From Microcoleus sp. EPA2 (GTDB lineage: Bacteria > Cyanobacteriota > Cyanobacteriia > Cyanobacteriales > Microcoleaceae), in the NCBI GenBank assembly GCA_020882975.1, contig JAHRFD010000011.1, forward strand, positions 86,958 to 150,957: a stretch of 64,000 bases of DNA, given 5' to 3'. Every line of letters begins with the position of its first letter. The first letter of the stretch is position 1. The notes under the pieces are model-generated. The model ran no database searches. It was not told the origin of the DNA and saw only the letters and a list, made by a program, of their open reading frames with translations. The position numbers and the translations under genes are program-made. This document shows positions 35,401-43,543 of this stretch, one piece after another.

Positions 35401-37637
35401 AAAATGTCATTGGTGATGATTTGTTGATTGCTTTTGGGTCGGCAAAATTCTAGCATATAATGCAAATAGTCTTCCCGTAAAGATAGGATCACTTTTAAGT
35501 ATTTGATTTTTAAGCATTCCCGCAAGAACTCAAAAAATATTTCCCTTTCTGCTTGTTCTTTCCACACAAAGAAAAATTCTTCAAATTGGTCAAATATGAG
35601 AACTGTGACTAGATGTTCTGCATTTATTTGCAATTCTTTGATGATTTTGTCGTATTCTATAGTCTGTTTTTTGAGGATTACTTCTACAGGCTGTTCGGGA
35701 ACGATTTTCTCTTCGGTAGGGCGATTTTCATGAGGATTTAATATAGCCATTAAAGTGTCATTGGTTTCCCTGGTTTCACCTTCCGATGCGACTTCGATTG
35801 AACCTAGCCTATCTTCGGCAATTACTCGCTCGAATATTTCTGATTTGCTAGCAGATAACTGTCTGGTCAATTCCCGCGGCCAATTATTGTAAACTTGTAG
35901 CAATACTGGTAAAACAGTGCGGTTTTCTATCTTTTTTTGTTTCAGCGCTGGTACTAATCCCCCCGTGACCATGGAACTTTTACCAACTCCCGATTGACCG
36001 TAAATTACTGTTATTTTGTTTTGGGCGCTGTTCATCCTACCTATCAAACGGTTGAGGTCTTGTTCTCTGCCGGAAGCAGTAATTTCATCAGCAATTGTAG
36101 TATTGACGTCAACAGTTTCTGTGGTGGGATTAATTGCTTGTCTGTGGGGCTGCAACTTTCCTGCACCAATAAAAGCTCGAAAACGATAGGTATGTTCGAT
36201 CGATCGATAATCTTGCTTAACTTGAAATGCTTCGAGATATTCTCCTCGTTGAAAATAAACCGATCGCAGCAGTTCTAACACTCGCAAATACAACTGCGGG
36301 TTGTAGCAAGGAGGGGTTTGGGCTCGCGCCATTTCTAGATGTGCGATCGCCTGTTCAATTTCACCAATTTCCTTCTCTGCTTCTGCTAAAATTAACAGGT
36401 ACAAGCCTTGATGCTGGGACTTTAACGAGGTTCCTTGTCCAGCGGTATCTAAATTGGAGTTCAGAACCTCTAGAGCCACTAAAGCCCATTCCTTAGCCCC
36501 TTGCCAATTTTTCTGCTCTAAGGCTACCTTAGCCAAAAAACCATAATCTTGAGCTAAATTAACTGCTGAATTTTCCATATTTTGATGTAACCTCCGAGCT
36601 TTGATAGCTAAATTCCAGAGTGCATCCCAATCTTCTAAATACTGCAATACTTCGCCTAATTGATTGATAAATTTACCAACAGTATCGTGCTGTCCGACTC
36701 TTTCTAAAACCTCAATAGATTCTTGAAAATAATTTTTAGCTTCTGTCCAGTAAGGACGGTTGCCTTTACGATGCTGTTCTGCTTGAAATCGGTAACAAAG
36801 TCCGATGTGAAAGAGCAGAATTCCCTCTAATACGGGTGCTGGGTGAATCGTAAATAACAAGTTACTAAATTCTGTTTGATGACCAATTAATCCTACTTGA
36901 TACTTCCAAAAATTGAGACTTTTTTGATATAATGCAATGGCAGTATCGATGCGCTGACAAGCATATTCGTTGCGAGCGCGCAGAAATTGTAAACTAGCTT
37001 CAATCGCTGGTTCCAAGCGGATATCGGAAGCTTCCAAATCTTTCCGGGCTGACTCTAATTCAGTCAAGGCACCAGTACCCAGAAGGGCAGAATTAGTTAA
37101 ACGCCAATTGCCATTTTCTAAAATACCCGAAAAAATGCGATCGGCACTTTTTCCTAAAAAGTCTACTAACTCATCGGGCCGAAGTACAAATTCAATAGTT
37201 GTCGTCCAACTTTCAATATCTGTGACTAAGCGAATCAGTTTTTTTAAAATTTTGTCTGTAACCCACAGTACCACCGGAAAGGGAAAGTTATTGCGAAATT
37301 CTTCCCTGACATAGTTGGTAGAAGTCAGCACTTTATCGATCGCATTTACCGACTCTAGTCCAAACACCATCAAAGCCTGGGGCTGGCTACCAGCAAGTTC
37401 TGCTTCTATGGTAGTGTAAAGAGTTTTTACAGATGCCGGGAGAAAAATTTCTCGCAGATCCACTGCACAAGCTTGGTGCAATTGTCTGACAATTTGCTCT
37501 CGGAGAAAACCGTAATTGCAGCGCACCAAAGTCAGAGAAAATTGCCCCTGAGACATTTTGAGAGTGCGGGCGAGAGTTTGCAGCGCATTTTTGTTTTCCA
37601 GCCCTGGTGTATCTTCTTGGTAGTGTGAATTAATCAT
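32445..37637 (-). CDS. Giant STAND NTPase with TPR-like region and WD40 repeats
   Basis: A 1730-residue protein. Residues 1-190 form an N-terminal domain (FSLTLVRCNYGFLREQIVRQ) of cyanobacterial type with no function I know. About 190-500 is helical and TPR-like. A P-loop NTPase follows, with Walker A YGQSGVGKSSMVTGG near residue 545 and Walker B LIFDQFEEFFFVW near 675, the novel STAND type. A membrane-like helix (AVVGVVGLTGLSGLALYQ) is near 990, and some 14 WD40 repeats of the SPDGKTIASGS type run from about 1095 to 1690. STAND proteins oligomerise on ligand binding by the repeat domain and often act in signalling or antiphage defence. No effector nuclease or protease motif was seen at the N-terminus. 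Confidence 0.93.
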   Translation of the reverse strand: MINSHYQEDTPGLENKNALQTLARTLKMSQGQFSLTLVRCNYGFLREQIVRQLHQACAVDLREIFLPASVKTLYTTIEAELAGSQPQALMVFGLESVNAIDKVLTSTNYVREEFRNNFPFPVVLWVTDKILKKLIRLVTDIESWTTTIEFVLRPDELVDFLGKSADRIFSGILENGNWRLTNSALLGTGALTELESARKDLEASDIRLEPAIEASLQFLRARNEYACQRIDTAIALYQKSLNFWKYQVGLIGHQTEFSNLLFTIHPAPVLEGILLFHIGLCYRFQAEQHRKGNRPYWTEAKNYFQESIEVLERVGQHDTVGKFINQLGEVLQYLEDWDALWNLAIKARRLHQNMENSAVNLAQDYGFLAKVALEQKNWQGAKEWALVALEVLNSNLDTAGQGTSLKSQHQGLYLLILAEAEKEIGEIEQAIAHLEMARAQTPPCYNPQLYLRVLELLRSVYFQRGEYLEAFQVKQDYRSIEHTYRFRAFIGAGKLQPHRQAINPTTETVDVNTTIADEITASGREQDLNRLIGRMNSAQNKITVIYGQSGVGKSSMVTGGLVPALKQKKIENRTVLPVLLQVYNNWPRELTRQLSASKSEIFERVIAEDRLGSIEVASEGETRETNDTLMAILNPHENRPTEEKIVPEQPVEVILKKQTIEYDKIIKELQINAEHLVTVLIFDQFEEFFFVWKEQAEREIFFEFLRECLKIKYLKVILSLREDYLHYMLEFCRPKSNQQIITNDILSDILSKDILFYLGNFSLADATAIIGSLTQRAQFYLEPKLIEELVKDLAGNLGEVRPIELQVVGAQLQQDGITTLTKYQELGNNPKQKLVAKFLEEVIQDCGPENEGAARRVLYLLTDEDDIRPLKTRAELALDLATFEEADKLDLVLELLVKSGLIFRWTELPAELYQLVHDYLVGFIRQQQELDKKAEFEELRKQHKINRDVIEQLRKEKELNALLSESRDKQRQAKEKQHEAEAKLYENRKWQLRLAVVGVVGLTGLSGLALYQTKVGDEARQQAEKARTDALDSGSRALVLSNEKDQMGILGTSLKIAKDSVNSTALPLDTKNQIAERLRRAVSGVQEYNSFEQHTNFVLDVSVSPDGNKVASASADKTVKLWSKEGKLLNTFNHSDGVTSVTFSPDGKTLATGCGDGKIRIWQLDNNKSPIATLEGHKDIITSVSFSPYGKTIASGSYDNTIKIWNISSKKLLQTLTGHKDLVLGVRFSPDGDTIASASADKTIKLWDKEAKSDKFKTIPKNLNKHSEIVYSVNFSPNGKEIVSASADTTVKIWNREGKEIKTIKGHNEEVVSASFSRDGNKIVSGSADNTLKVWSRSGTLLNTFRGHQDDVRAVTFSRDGTIVSASKDQMVKSWKPNNTPLNQILAGHGDWVNKVSLSSDGKIIASASRDKTVKLWLANGSLLRSLVGHENSVNWVSIAPDNRTIASASDDKTVKVWSIDGKLLDTLPHGDIVNSVSFSPDGKIIATGSDDNKLYLWRWQNGRATAIAKLDHMNQVVRVSFSPDGKTIAALTNDKPEPKKNPLKVAATKKVYLWQINGMSAKLLTTLDHDNSVKDVTFSPDGKTIATGCADQKVYLWNFDGKKAVLAEKYNHSDSVENVSFSPDGKLMAAGAGNTLKLWNFDGRKATLSKTLESSYRMFSVTFSSDSKTLAFAMDRNVVLWPVENLELNQIIAKTCDWLGDYLKNNQNVTEGDKKLCVGLGNQGLNKNN

Positions 37638-38005
37638 ATTAAATATAGAAAAAATATTTGAATAATCCGTTGGTATTAACCACCTAGAAATAGAGAAATC
37701 GGTTGGACAGTTCTCTGCTTCCCAAAAATCGTCAAATACAAATCTCCTCTAATTTCTGTGGGATAGCCATCCTTCCAGCCCTCGATCGCCTTTTTTGGAG
37801 ATGTCACATAGCCGATGATTGTTTCAGTCCAGCGAAAAAATACATACCCTGAAAAAATCCTTTCTCTGCTCTTAGCACATTTAGATAAAAATACACCAAA
37901 AATTTGGGAAAAAATTTACAATTACTGCATCAAATTGTACCACTTTGGTGGGGTAGGCATCTTGCCAGCCCAAGACTTATATTTCTGGAAATAACTATGG
38001 ATGGA
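37638..38005. other. Intergenic region with GGGGTAGGCATCTTGCCAGCC repeats
   Basis: This 368-base stretch upstream of the STAND gene holds no convincing gene. TGTGGGATAGCCATCCTTCC near 37757 and GTGGGGTAGGCATCTTGCCA near 37948 are variants of a dispersed repeat that also occurs, inverted, near 46645. The STAND promoter should be between 37638 and about 37740. Confidence 0.45.
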
Positions 38006-38362
38006 TTAGCAGAGTCCTGAAATACGACAACTCCGGCTGGATCTACCCCTAGCTGCACTGATATAAAGCTTTGGTTCTGGGGAAGTAATTTCTGATTTAA
38101 CAGGAGATTCCTTAATTTGGGTGATCGGCATATTCCCATCTTCAGAAAAATTAGGTGAGTCCCAATTTTCGCTTTCTTCAACGGCGATGAATTGTGAATC
38201 CAAATTCTCCGAATTCATCCCATCACCACCAACCAAAACTGGTTTGATTGGAGTTCCAGTCATAGCACTAATACTAGCCAAACATTGAGTTGTCTGTGCC
38301 ATGAGCAAAATAGGGATTGCTACTAAGGCACTTATAGTTTGTCGCGTCGTCATGTTTTTCAT
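38006..38362 (-). CDS. Small exported hypothetical protein, 118 residues
   Basis: ATG at 38362 follows AGAGGATAACATT, a good ribosome binding site. The first 30 residues (MKNMTTRQTISALVAIPILL then MAQTTQCLASISA) form a signal peptide with a possible cleavage after CLA or a lipobox-free AxA-like site. The mature part is acidic and Ser/Pro-rich (FIAVEESENWDSPNFSEDGN) and the end is basic and Cys-containing (AARGRSSRSCRISGLC). I recognise no family. A different frame on the same strand at 37930 overlaps it but has no binding site. It sits upstream of the giant STAND gene with 370 bases between. Confidence 0.6.
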   Translation of the reverse strand: MKNMTTRQTISALVAIPILLMAQTTQCLASISAMTGTPIKPVLVGGDGMNSENLDSQFIAVEESENWDSPNFSEDGNMPITQIKESPVKSEITSPEPKLYISAARGRSSRSCRISGLC

Positions 38363-38647
38363 AATGTTATCCTCTATATAAACTGAGTAGGGCAGTTGTC
38401 CTCGCTGAACCTAAGTCGCTACTTTGATAGGTGCTGTCATTAATTGATAGTGCTTCTGGTTGAGAAAACCAAGGGGCCTACCTGTGACACTTAATCAAAG
38501 GTTTGCTTAGGCGATCGCCAAGAGTCAACTGTACTGCTTCCTATTACTAAGTAAAAACTCTTAAACAGTAAGGTTTTTTAGCCAACTGCGGACCTAGGCA
38601 GAAACCCGCTTTTTTAAGATAATTTCGCTATTTTAGCCTCATCGCCC

Positions 38648-38803
38648 TCATGCTGAACCTGGTGTCACAGATTCGTCGCCCTCACTCTTGTCAGTAATTT
38701 CCGAGCTTTTGGGAGTATCCCTGTCCCATGCCAAGCTGTTACACTGGTGACATTGACACATACTCACAGCAAGCAGAAGTGTTACCACAAACACAATACC
38801 CAT
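38648..38803 (-). CDS. 51-residue Cys-rich membrane or exported peptide
   Basis: ATG 38803 opens a 51-codon frame ending at TGA 38648: MGIVFVVTLLLAVSMCQCHQ, then CNSLAWDRDTPKSSEITD and an acidic tail ending TPGSA. A hydrophobic N-terminus is followed by a CQCHQC cluster. AGGG lies about seven bases upstream of the start. The hydrophobic start plus cysteines suggests a small lipoprotein or membrane-anchored peptide. The frame could be chance in this 560-base spacer; the rest of the spacer shows no gene. Confidence 0.4.
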   Translation of the reverse strand: MGIVFVVTLLLAVSMCQCHQCNSLAWDRDTPKSSEITDKSEGDESVTPGSA

Positions 38804-38928
38804 GTCAACCCTTTTATTTTAACATTAATCTCAAATCCCTGGACTTTCCGGGAAATACGATCGCACTTTAGCTGTCATCGCCTATTTTCGGAAATGCTTT
38901 AACACTTTATAAACAAGGAGGACAAAAG

Positions 38929-40290
38929 ATGTTAGTTAGCGATATGCTCCAGCAACAGCGACAATTTTTTGCGACGGGGAAAACTAAAGATGTGGATTTT
39001 CGGCTGGAACAATTGCATAAACTTAAAAGCGCCATCCAACTTAATCAATCACGAATAGTGGATGCTGTCCATGCTGACCTAAATCGGCCGGAATTCGAGG
39101 CTTACTTTGAAATCGCATCCATTGCCGAAGTTAATTATGCCATCAAAAATCTGAAATCTTGGGTAAAGCCCAGAAAAGTGCCAACTTCGATCGACCAATT
39201 CCCAGCCTCAGCCCGCATTTTTCCCGAACCTTTAGGCGTAGTTTTAATCATCGGGCCTTGGAACTATCCCTTTCAGTTAATGATATCACCCTTAGTAGGG
39301 GCGATCGCCGCGGGCAACTGTACTATCCTCAAACCATCAGAAATCGCCTCACATACCTCAGCAGTTGTTGCTGACATGATTGCTAAAACCTTCGATCCAG
39401 CTTATATAGCAGCCATCGAAGGTGGTGTGGAAATTAGCCAACAATTGCTAGCTGAAAAATTCGACCATATCTTCTTTACCGGAGGTACAAAAATTGGCAA
39501 AGTCGTGATGGAAGCCGCCGCCAAACACCTAACTCCCGTCACCTTAGAATTAGGTGGCAAAAGTCCTTGCATTGTAGACTCAGATGTGCAGATAGAACAC
39601 ACCGCAAAACGGATTGCTTGGGGCAAATTCATCAATGCTGGTCAAACCTGTATCGCTCCAGATTACCTGTTAGTCGATCGCAAAATTAAGCCAGCTTTAA
39701 TGCCAGCAATCAAAGCATCGATTCTTGAATTATACGGCAACGATCCCCAAACAAGTCCAGACTATTGCAGAATTATCAATCAGCGGCAATTAGAACGTTT
39801 GAGTGCCTTCGTCAAAGACGGAGAAATTCTCATCGGCGGGGAAGTTAAGCCGGAAGATAGATATATTGCACCGACGGTTTTAGATAAAGTTTCCTGGGAT
39901 TCCCCCGTGATGGAAGATGAGATTTTCGGGCCGATTTTACCAGTGTTGGAGTATGATGATTTATCAGAGGCGATCGCCCAAATCAACGCCCGCCCCAAAC
40001 CTTTAGCTTTATATTTCTTTTCCAAGGATAAGCAGAAACAAGAACGAGTTCTGCGGGAAACTTCTTCTGGGGGAGTTTGTATCAACGACACAGTAATGCA
40101 AGTGGGAGTAACAACCTTACCCTTTGGCGGAGTTGGAGAAAGCGGCATCGGGAGCTATCACGGAAAAGCAAGTTTTGATACTTTTTCCCATTACAAAAGC
40201 GTGCTGCAAAAGTCTTTTTGGCTGGACTTGAAATGGCGCTACGCTCCTTATAAGGGTAAGTTAGATTTGATTAAAAAAGTGATTGGTTGA
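38929..40290 (+). CDS. Aldehyde dehydrogenase (class 3 type)
   Basis: The 453-residue enzyme oxidises aldehydes to acids with NAD(P). The start follows a very strong AAGGAGGACAAAAG ribosome binding site. Motifs: IGPWNYPFQLMISPLVGAIA (cofactor region), LELGGKSPCIVDSD with the general-base Glu, and the catalytic Cys 241 in NAGQTCIAPDYLL. The C-terminal PFGGVGESGIGSYHGKASFD is standard. Short length and the KxxKPSE region place it with fatty aldehyde dehydrogenases; cyanobacterial relatives (slr0091, orf0489) act on fatty aldehydes and apocarotenals. It is a single gene. Function by family only. Confidence 0.95.
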   Translation: MLVSDMLQQQRQFFATGKTKDVDFRLEQLHKLKSAIQLNQSRIVDAVHADLNRPEFEAYFEIASIAEVNYAIKNLKSWVKPRKVPTSIDQFPASARIFPEPLGVVLIIGPWNYPFQLMISPLVGAIAAGNCTILKPSEIASHTSAVVADMIAKTFDPAYIAAIEGGVEISQQLLAEKFDHIFFTGGTKIGKVVMEAAAKHLTPVTLELGGKSPCIVDSDVQIEHTAKRIAWGKFINAGQTCIAPDYLLVDRKIKPALMPAIKASILELYGNDPQTSPDYCRIINQRQLERLSAFVKDGEILIGGEVKPEDRYIAPTVLDKVSWDSPVMEDEIFGPILPVLEYDDLSEAIAQINARPKPLALYFFSKDKQKQERVLRETSSGGVCINDTVMQVGVTTLPFGGVGESGIGSYHGKASFDTFSHYKSVLQKSFWLDLKWRYAPYKGKLDLIKKVIG

Positions 40291-40402
40291 AATGATATAA
40301 ACGGAGGAGACGGCACTGCCCATTGGTGTCAACTTAATCCTGAAAATCTTGAGAAATCTCGCTGTTAACTGAGTCTCGATCCCCCTAAATCCCCCTTAAG
40401 AA

Positions 40403-40746
40403 GCAGGGCGGTTTCATTCTCCAAAAAACGAGGGCTTTGTAGGGGTAGTGGATGGTGCGTGCCTACCCAGGGCTGTTTCATTCTCAGGAAAACGATGATT
40501 TTGTAGGGGTAGTGGATGGTGCGTGCCTACCCTCTTCGTCCACGATTTTGTATGTGTTTGGTGAGATTGGGGCGGGCACTCACAGGCACCGCCCCTACAA
40601 GAGAATGAAACAGCCCTGCGTGCCTACCCCCCCCACCAACCATTTTCCGTCATTTCAGAGATTGGGGCAGCCACGGGGGGCTGCCCCTACAAGAGAATGA
40701 AACAGCCCTGGGGGCACGGCCCCTACAGAGAATGAAACCGCCCTGC
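40403..40746. repeat. Nested inverted-repeat block with GTTTCATTCTC ends
   Basis: The outer pair is GCAGGGCGGTTTCATTCTCC at 40403-40422 and its complement GAGAATGAAACCGCCCTGC at 40728-40746. Inside it, CAGGGCTGTTTCATTCTC at 40468-40485 pairs with GAGAATGAAACAGCCCTG at 40601-40618 and again at 40693-40710. Between are repeated TTTGTAGGGGTAGTGGATGG units near 40437 and 40500 and complementary CGCCCCTAC or TGCCCCTAC segments. No protein is encoded. It looks like palindromic repeats inserted into one another, in the spacer after the aldehyde dehydrogenase gene. Confidence 0.85.
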
Positions 40747-40965
40747 CCCCTAACCCCCCCTTATCAAGGGGAGGGACAAGACTACTGTTGTATTCTTTTT
40801 TAAAATTGGTATTAGTCTGTGCGATTGCTTCATTCCTGGCAATGACATGACGATCGGGACTGATGCAGGGAGATGGAAAAAAAGGCTCTGGCGCGTAAAT
40901 TCAGCTTTACAACCAAACTCTCAATGTATTAAAATTTCTATTCAAAATCTGGTTGTGAGTATTAT

Positions 40966-41394
40966 ATGAAAAATATTTTATCACTTTTGACAGGAATGGC
41001 GATCGGCTCTGTATCTCTTGCTGCTTTCATTCCACCTACCTACCTGCTGCGAGTAGAAACAGTCAAACAGGGAATGTTAAGGGTGACTAATATTTCCAAT
41101 CAGCGCATTTATATCAAAAACTTTGTCCTTCATAATCACAAAGTTAATGAATTTGGCAAACGAACCGGAGAAGTCGAGAAAATAAGTATTAGCGTAGAAT
41201 CATCGCTCCATCCAGGGGAAAGCACCTTAGAACAAACTGCCGATGCACCAAGGCGGACTACCGCAAATACCGAATTATTGCGGTGGAATGATGGCAAAAA
41301 AAATCACCGCCAAGGATTGCTCGTATGTTTCATTAATGACTTCAATCACAATGTTTACGTAACTCCTAACGGACAATTGCCCTGTCCCAAATAA
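40966..41394 (+). CDS. Exported hypothetical protein, 142 residues
   Basis: The first 24 residues (MKNILSLLTGMAIGSVSLAA) are a signal peptide or membrane anchor. The rest reads like a single beta-rich domain: LLRVETVKQGMLRVTNISNQ, RIYIKNFVLHNHKVNEFGKR and an end LLVCFINDFNHNVYVTPNGQ. I recognise no family. It lies after a repeat block and is convergent with the response regulator gene. No strong ribosome binding site is seen before ATG 40966. The hydrophobic N-terminus and codon pattern support a real gene. Confidence 0.65.
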   Translation: MKNILSLLTGMAIGSVSLAAFIPPTYLLRVETVKQGMLRVTNISNQRIYIKNFVLHNHKVNEFGKRTGEVEKISISVESSLHPGESTLEQTADAPRRTTANTELLRWNDGKKNHRQGLLVCFINDFNHNVYVTPNGQLPCPK

Positions 41395-41464
41395 TCCTAT
41401 TCATGCTTTCAGGAAAAACCGAGGCGATCGCCAATTAATTCCCAACATCAAATCAGCCAGCAAA

Positions 41465-42196
41465 TTAAGAAATCACCACCCTAGATAGCGGTGAATTCCA
41501 TTCATTCGCATTTAACAATTCCAAATTCAGCCGATAGCCAACATTCCGCACAGTTTGAATCAGACTCGGCTGTCGCGGATCGATTTCGATTTTTTTGCGC
41601 AAAGACAGTACATGAGTGTCAATGGTGCGCGGGTTGTCAATAGCATCGGGCCAAGCTCTGCGCAGTAAGTCCGATCGCGACAGAGGGACTCCTCCAGCTT
41701 GAGCCAGCACGTACAACAGGCTAAATTCCTGGGGAGTGAGTTCGATATGTTGTTCGTACAAACGGACTCGGCGTTGCACCAAATCAATTTTGAGCAGCCC
41801 ACACTCCAGGGTAGCCGGCGGTATCATCGTGCGGTTGCGACGCATCAAAGCTTCTACCCGCGCCATAAATTCTTGCATCCCAAAAGGTTTGGTGAGGTAA
41901 TCGTCAGCCCCCGACTTCAAACCTTCAACAATATCCGCTTCAGAATTCCGGGCTGACAGCATTAAAATCAGCGACTGCTGCTGTTTTTGTAGCCATCGGC
42001 AAAATTCCAAACCGTCTCCATCTGGCAATTCTGCATCAAGAATTACTAGGGATGGCTGTTGGCTGAAAAATATTTCCCTAGCATGATTGATATCCGCTGA
42101 TTGATGCACCCAGTGACCGACTTGCTGTAGATGCCAGCCCAAGAGCGATCGCAGGTGCGGATTCCCTTCAACAATTGAAATACTAAGACATCCCAC
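41465..42196 (-). CDS. OmpR/PhoB-type response regulator
   Basis: The 243-residue protein has a receiver domain (about 1-120) and a winged-helix DNA-binding domain (about 130-230). The phospho-acceptor is Asp 54 in LVILDAELPDGDG, the Ser in LMLSARN and the Lys in YLTKPFGMQEF complete the switch. The usual acidic pair at the N-terminus is only one acid: residues 9-12 read VEGN, with Gly where Asp or Glu is expected. The effector domain has IELTPQEFSLLYVLAQAGG and RTIDTHVLSLRKKIEIDP. No histidine kinase is adjacent. The missing acid may weaken metal binding, yet this VEGNPHLRSLLGW form appears to be a conserved cyanobacterial subgroup. Confidence 0.92.
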   Translation of the reverse strand: MGCLSISIVEGNPHLRSLLGWHLQQVGHWVHQSADINHAREIFFSQQPSLVILDAELPDGDGLEFCRWLQKQQQSLILMLSARNSEADIVEGLKSGADDYLTKPFGMQEFMARVEALMRRNRTMIPPATLECGLLKIDLVQRRVRLYEQHIELTPQEFSLLYVLAQAGGVPLSRSDLLRRAWPDAIDNPRTIDTHVLSLRKKIEIDPRQPSLIQTVRNVGYRLNLELLNANEWNSPLSRVVIS

Positions 42197-42338
42197 AGCA
42201 GCGAGCTTCCAATATCATTAATTGCTACCAGGTTAACAGAGCTTTTGTCAAGGTTTTGTAACCATAGCTACCCAAATATTAGCTTCCAAACCTATGAGCA
42301 AATATAGATGCAGAAACCAGGAAGAAAGCCGATCGGAT

Positions 42339-43247
42339 TTAGGAAACGTCTTGATTTTTCTTGAGTAATTTATCGATCAACTTAGGTATCTCCGAAGGTC
42401 GAGAAGCGACTGGGATATTTGCCTCTTCAAAGGCAGCCATTTTATTTTCTGCACTCACCCCAAAGGCAGTCCGCGCAGCAGCCCTAGAGCTGATCAGGAT
42501 GCCGGCGTGGCCCAAAGACGGCCCTTTGGGAGCATAGCGGCCAGCCAGGTAAGCCACCACGGGTTTGTCGATCGCCTCAGCGATATAAGAAGCAGCAGCT
42601 TGTTCGCTCCAGCCACCAACTTCCCCCACCAACACGATCGCCTCCGTAGTCTCATCTTCGTCCAAAATTTGCAGCCACTGCATAAAAGAAGAACCCACAA
42701 TCGCATCACAGCCAATACAAACAGCCATCGACTGTCCCAACCCCGCATTAGTCAGTTCTAGAGCCACCTCGTAAGTCAAAGTGCTGCTGCGGCTGATAAT
42801 CCCCACCGGGCCGGGAGTGTAAAACTCCTTGGGATGAGTTCCCAACAATAACTTGTCAGGCACAATAATTCCCGGACTGTTGGGCCCAATCACCAAAGTT
42901 TCCATAGCTTCAGCTTTTCTGACTAAGCGCACCATATCCAGAGGAGGCACTCCAGGAGTAACGATCGCGATTTGCCGAATGCCAGCAGCGATCGCTTCCA
43001 GGGCCGCATCCAGCACCCAGTAGGGTTCCACCAAAATCACCGTGGTATCAATGTGCCCCACCGCCGCCACAGCTTGTTCCACCAAATCAAAAACCGGAAT
43101 TCCCTCCAACTCCTGCCCGCCCCTACCGGGACTGACACCAGCCACTACATTTGTGCCGTAGGCTTTCATCATCAGCCCCACAAGGGTTGACGCGGGAGAT
43201 TCTGTAATGCCTTGTATGAGGACTTTACTCTCAGGAGTTAAATTCAT
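42339..43247 (-). CDS. sucD: Succinyl-CoA synthetase alpha subunit
   Basis: With SucC this subunit interconverts succinyl-CoA and succinate with ATP. The 302-residue protein has the CoA-binding Rossmann start VLIQGITESPASTLVGLMMK, VSPGRGGQELEGIPVF, GPNSPGIIVPDKLLLG and the catalytic phospho-His in PSLGHAGILISSRA near residue 247. It lies downstream of sucC on the same strand, but about 300 bases of repeats separate them. Cyanobacteria lack 2-oxoglutarate dehydrogenase and reach succinate by bypass routes, so its physiological direction is unclear. Identification is confident. Confidence 0.94.
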   Translation of the reverse strand: MNLTPESKVLIQGITESPASTLVGLMMKAYGTNVVAGVSPGRGGQELEGIPVFDLVEQAVAAVGHIDTTVILVEPYWVLDAALEAIAAGIRQIAIVTPGVPPLDMVRLVRKAEAMETLVIGPNSPGIIVPDKLLLGTHPKEFYTPGPVGIISRSSTLTYEVALELTNAGLGQSMAVCIGCDAIVGSSFMQWLQILDEDETTEAIVLVGEVGGWSEQAAASYIAEAIDKPVVAYLAGRYAPKGPSLGHAGILISSRAAARTAFGVSAENKMAAFEEANIPVASRPSEIPKLIDKLLKKNQDVS

Positions 43248-43260
43248 TTTTTATATCGCA

Positions 43261-43309
43261 GAAGAAGGAAGAAGGAAGAAGGAAGAAGGAAGAAGGAAGA
43301 AGGAAGAAG
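43261..43309. repeat. GAAGGAAGAAG purine-rich tandem repeat
   Basis: GGAAGAA units repeat seven times directly upstream of sucD. A second array of the same kind is at 43438-43470, so the sucC-sucD spacer is almost wholly repetitive. Confidence 0.85.
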
Positions 43310-43340
43310 TCATATAAAATCCTCTCTTCATCGGAATTAT

Positions 43341-43418
43341 TAAACTCTCTCTTCTCTTCCTTCGCGTCATAAGCGCCTTCGCGGTTAAATCATTCCGATA
43401 CAACCGGAATTGATATCA
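43341..43418. repeat. Dispersed repeat containing CCTTCGCGTCATAAGCGCC, copy 2
   Basis: Near copy of 17010-17089: TAAACTCTCTCTTCTCTTCC through CGCGGTTAAATCATTCCG to CAACCGGAATTGATATCA. It lies between the two GGAAGAA arrays in the sucC-sucD spacer. Confidence 0.8.
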
Positions 43419-43437
43419 CCCCCCCAAGGGGAGAAAA

Positions 43438-43470
43438 GAAGGAAGAAGGAAGAAGGAAGAAGGAAGAAGG
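43438..43470. repeat. GAAGGAAGAAG tandem repeat, second array
   Basis: About five GGAAGAA units following CCCCCAAGGGGAGAAAA. Same unit as 43261-43309. Confidence 0.8.
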
Positions 43471-43543
43471 AGCAAGGAAGTTTGCCCAACTACGGAGTCG
43501 ATCGGCCCTTGATTGAAGGTTTCTATAGTGTCTGGGCTTCCCG

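Noticed and set aside
37930..38181. 83-residue minus-strand frame overlapping the exported 118-residue protein
   Set aside because: It has no ribosome binding site, crosses a dispersed repeat at its 3' end, and the overlapping frame at 38006-38362 has both a binding site and a signal peptide.
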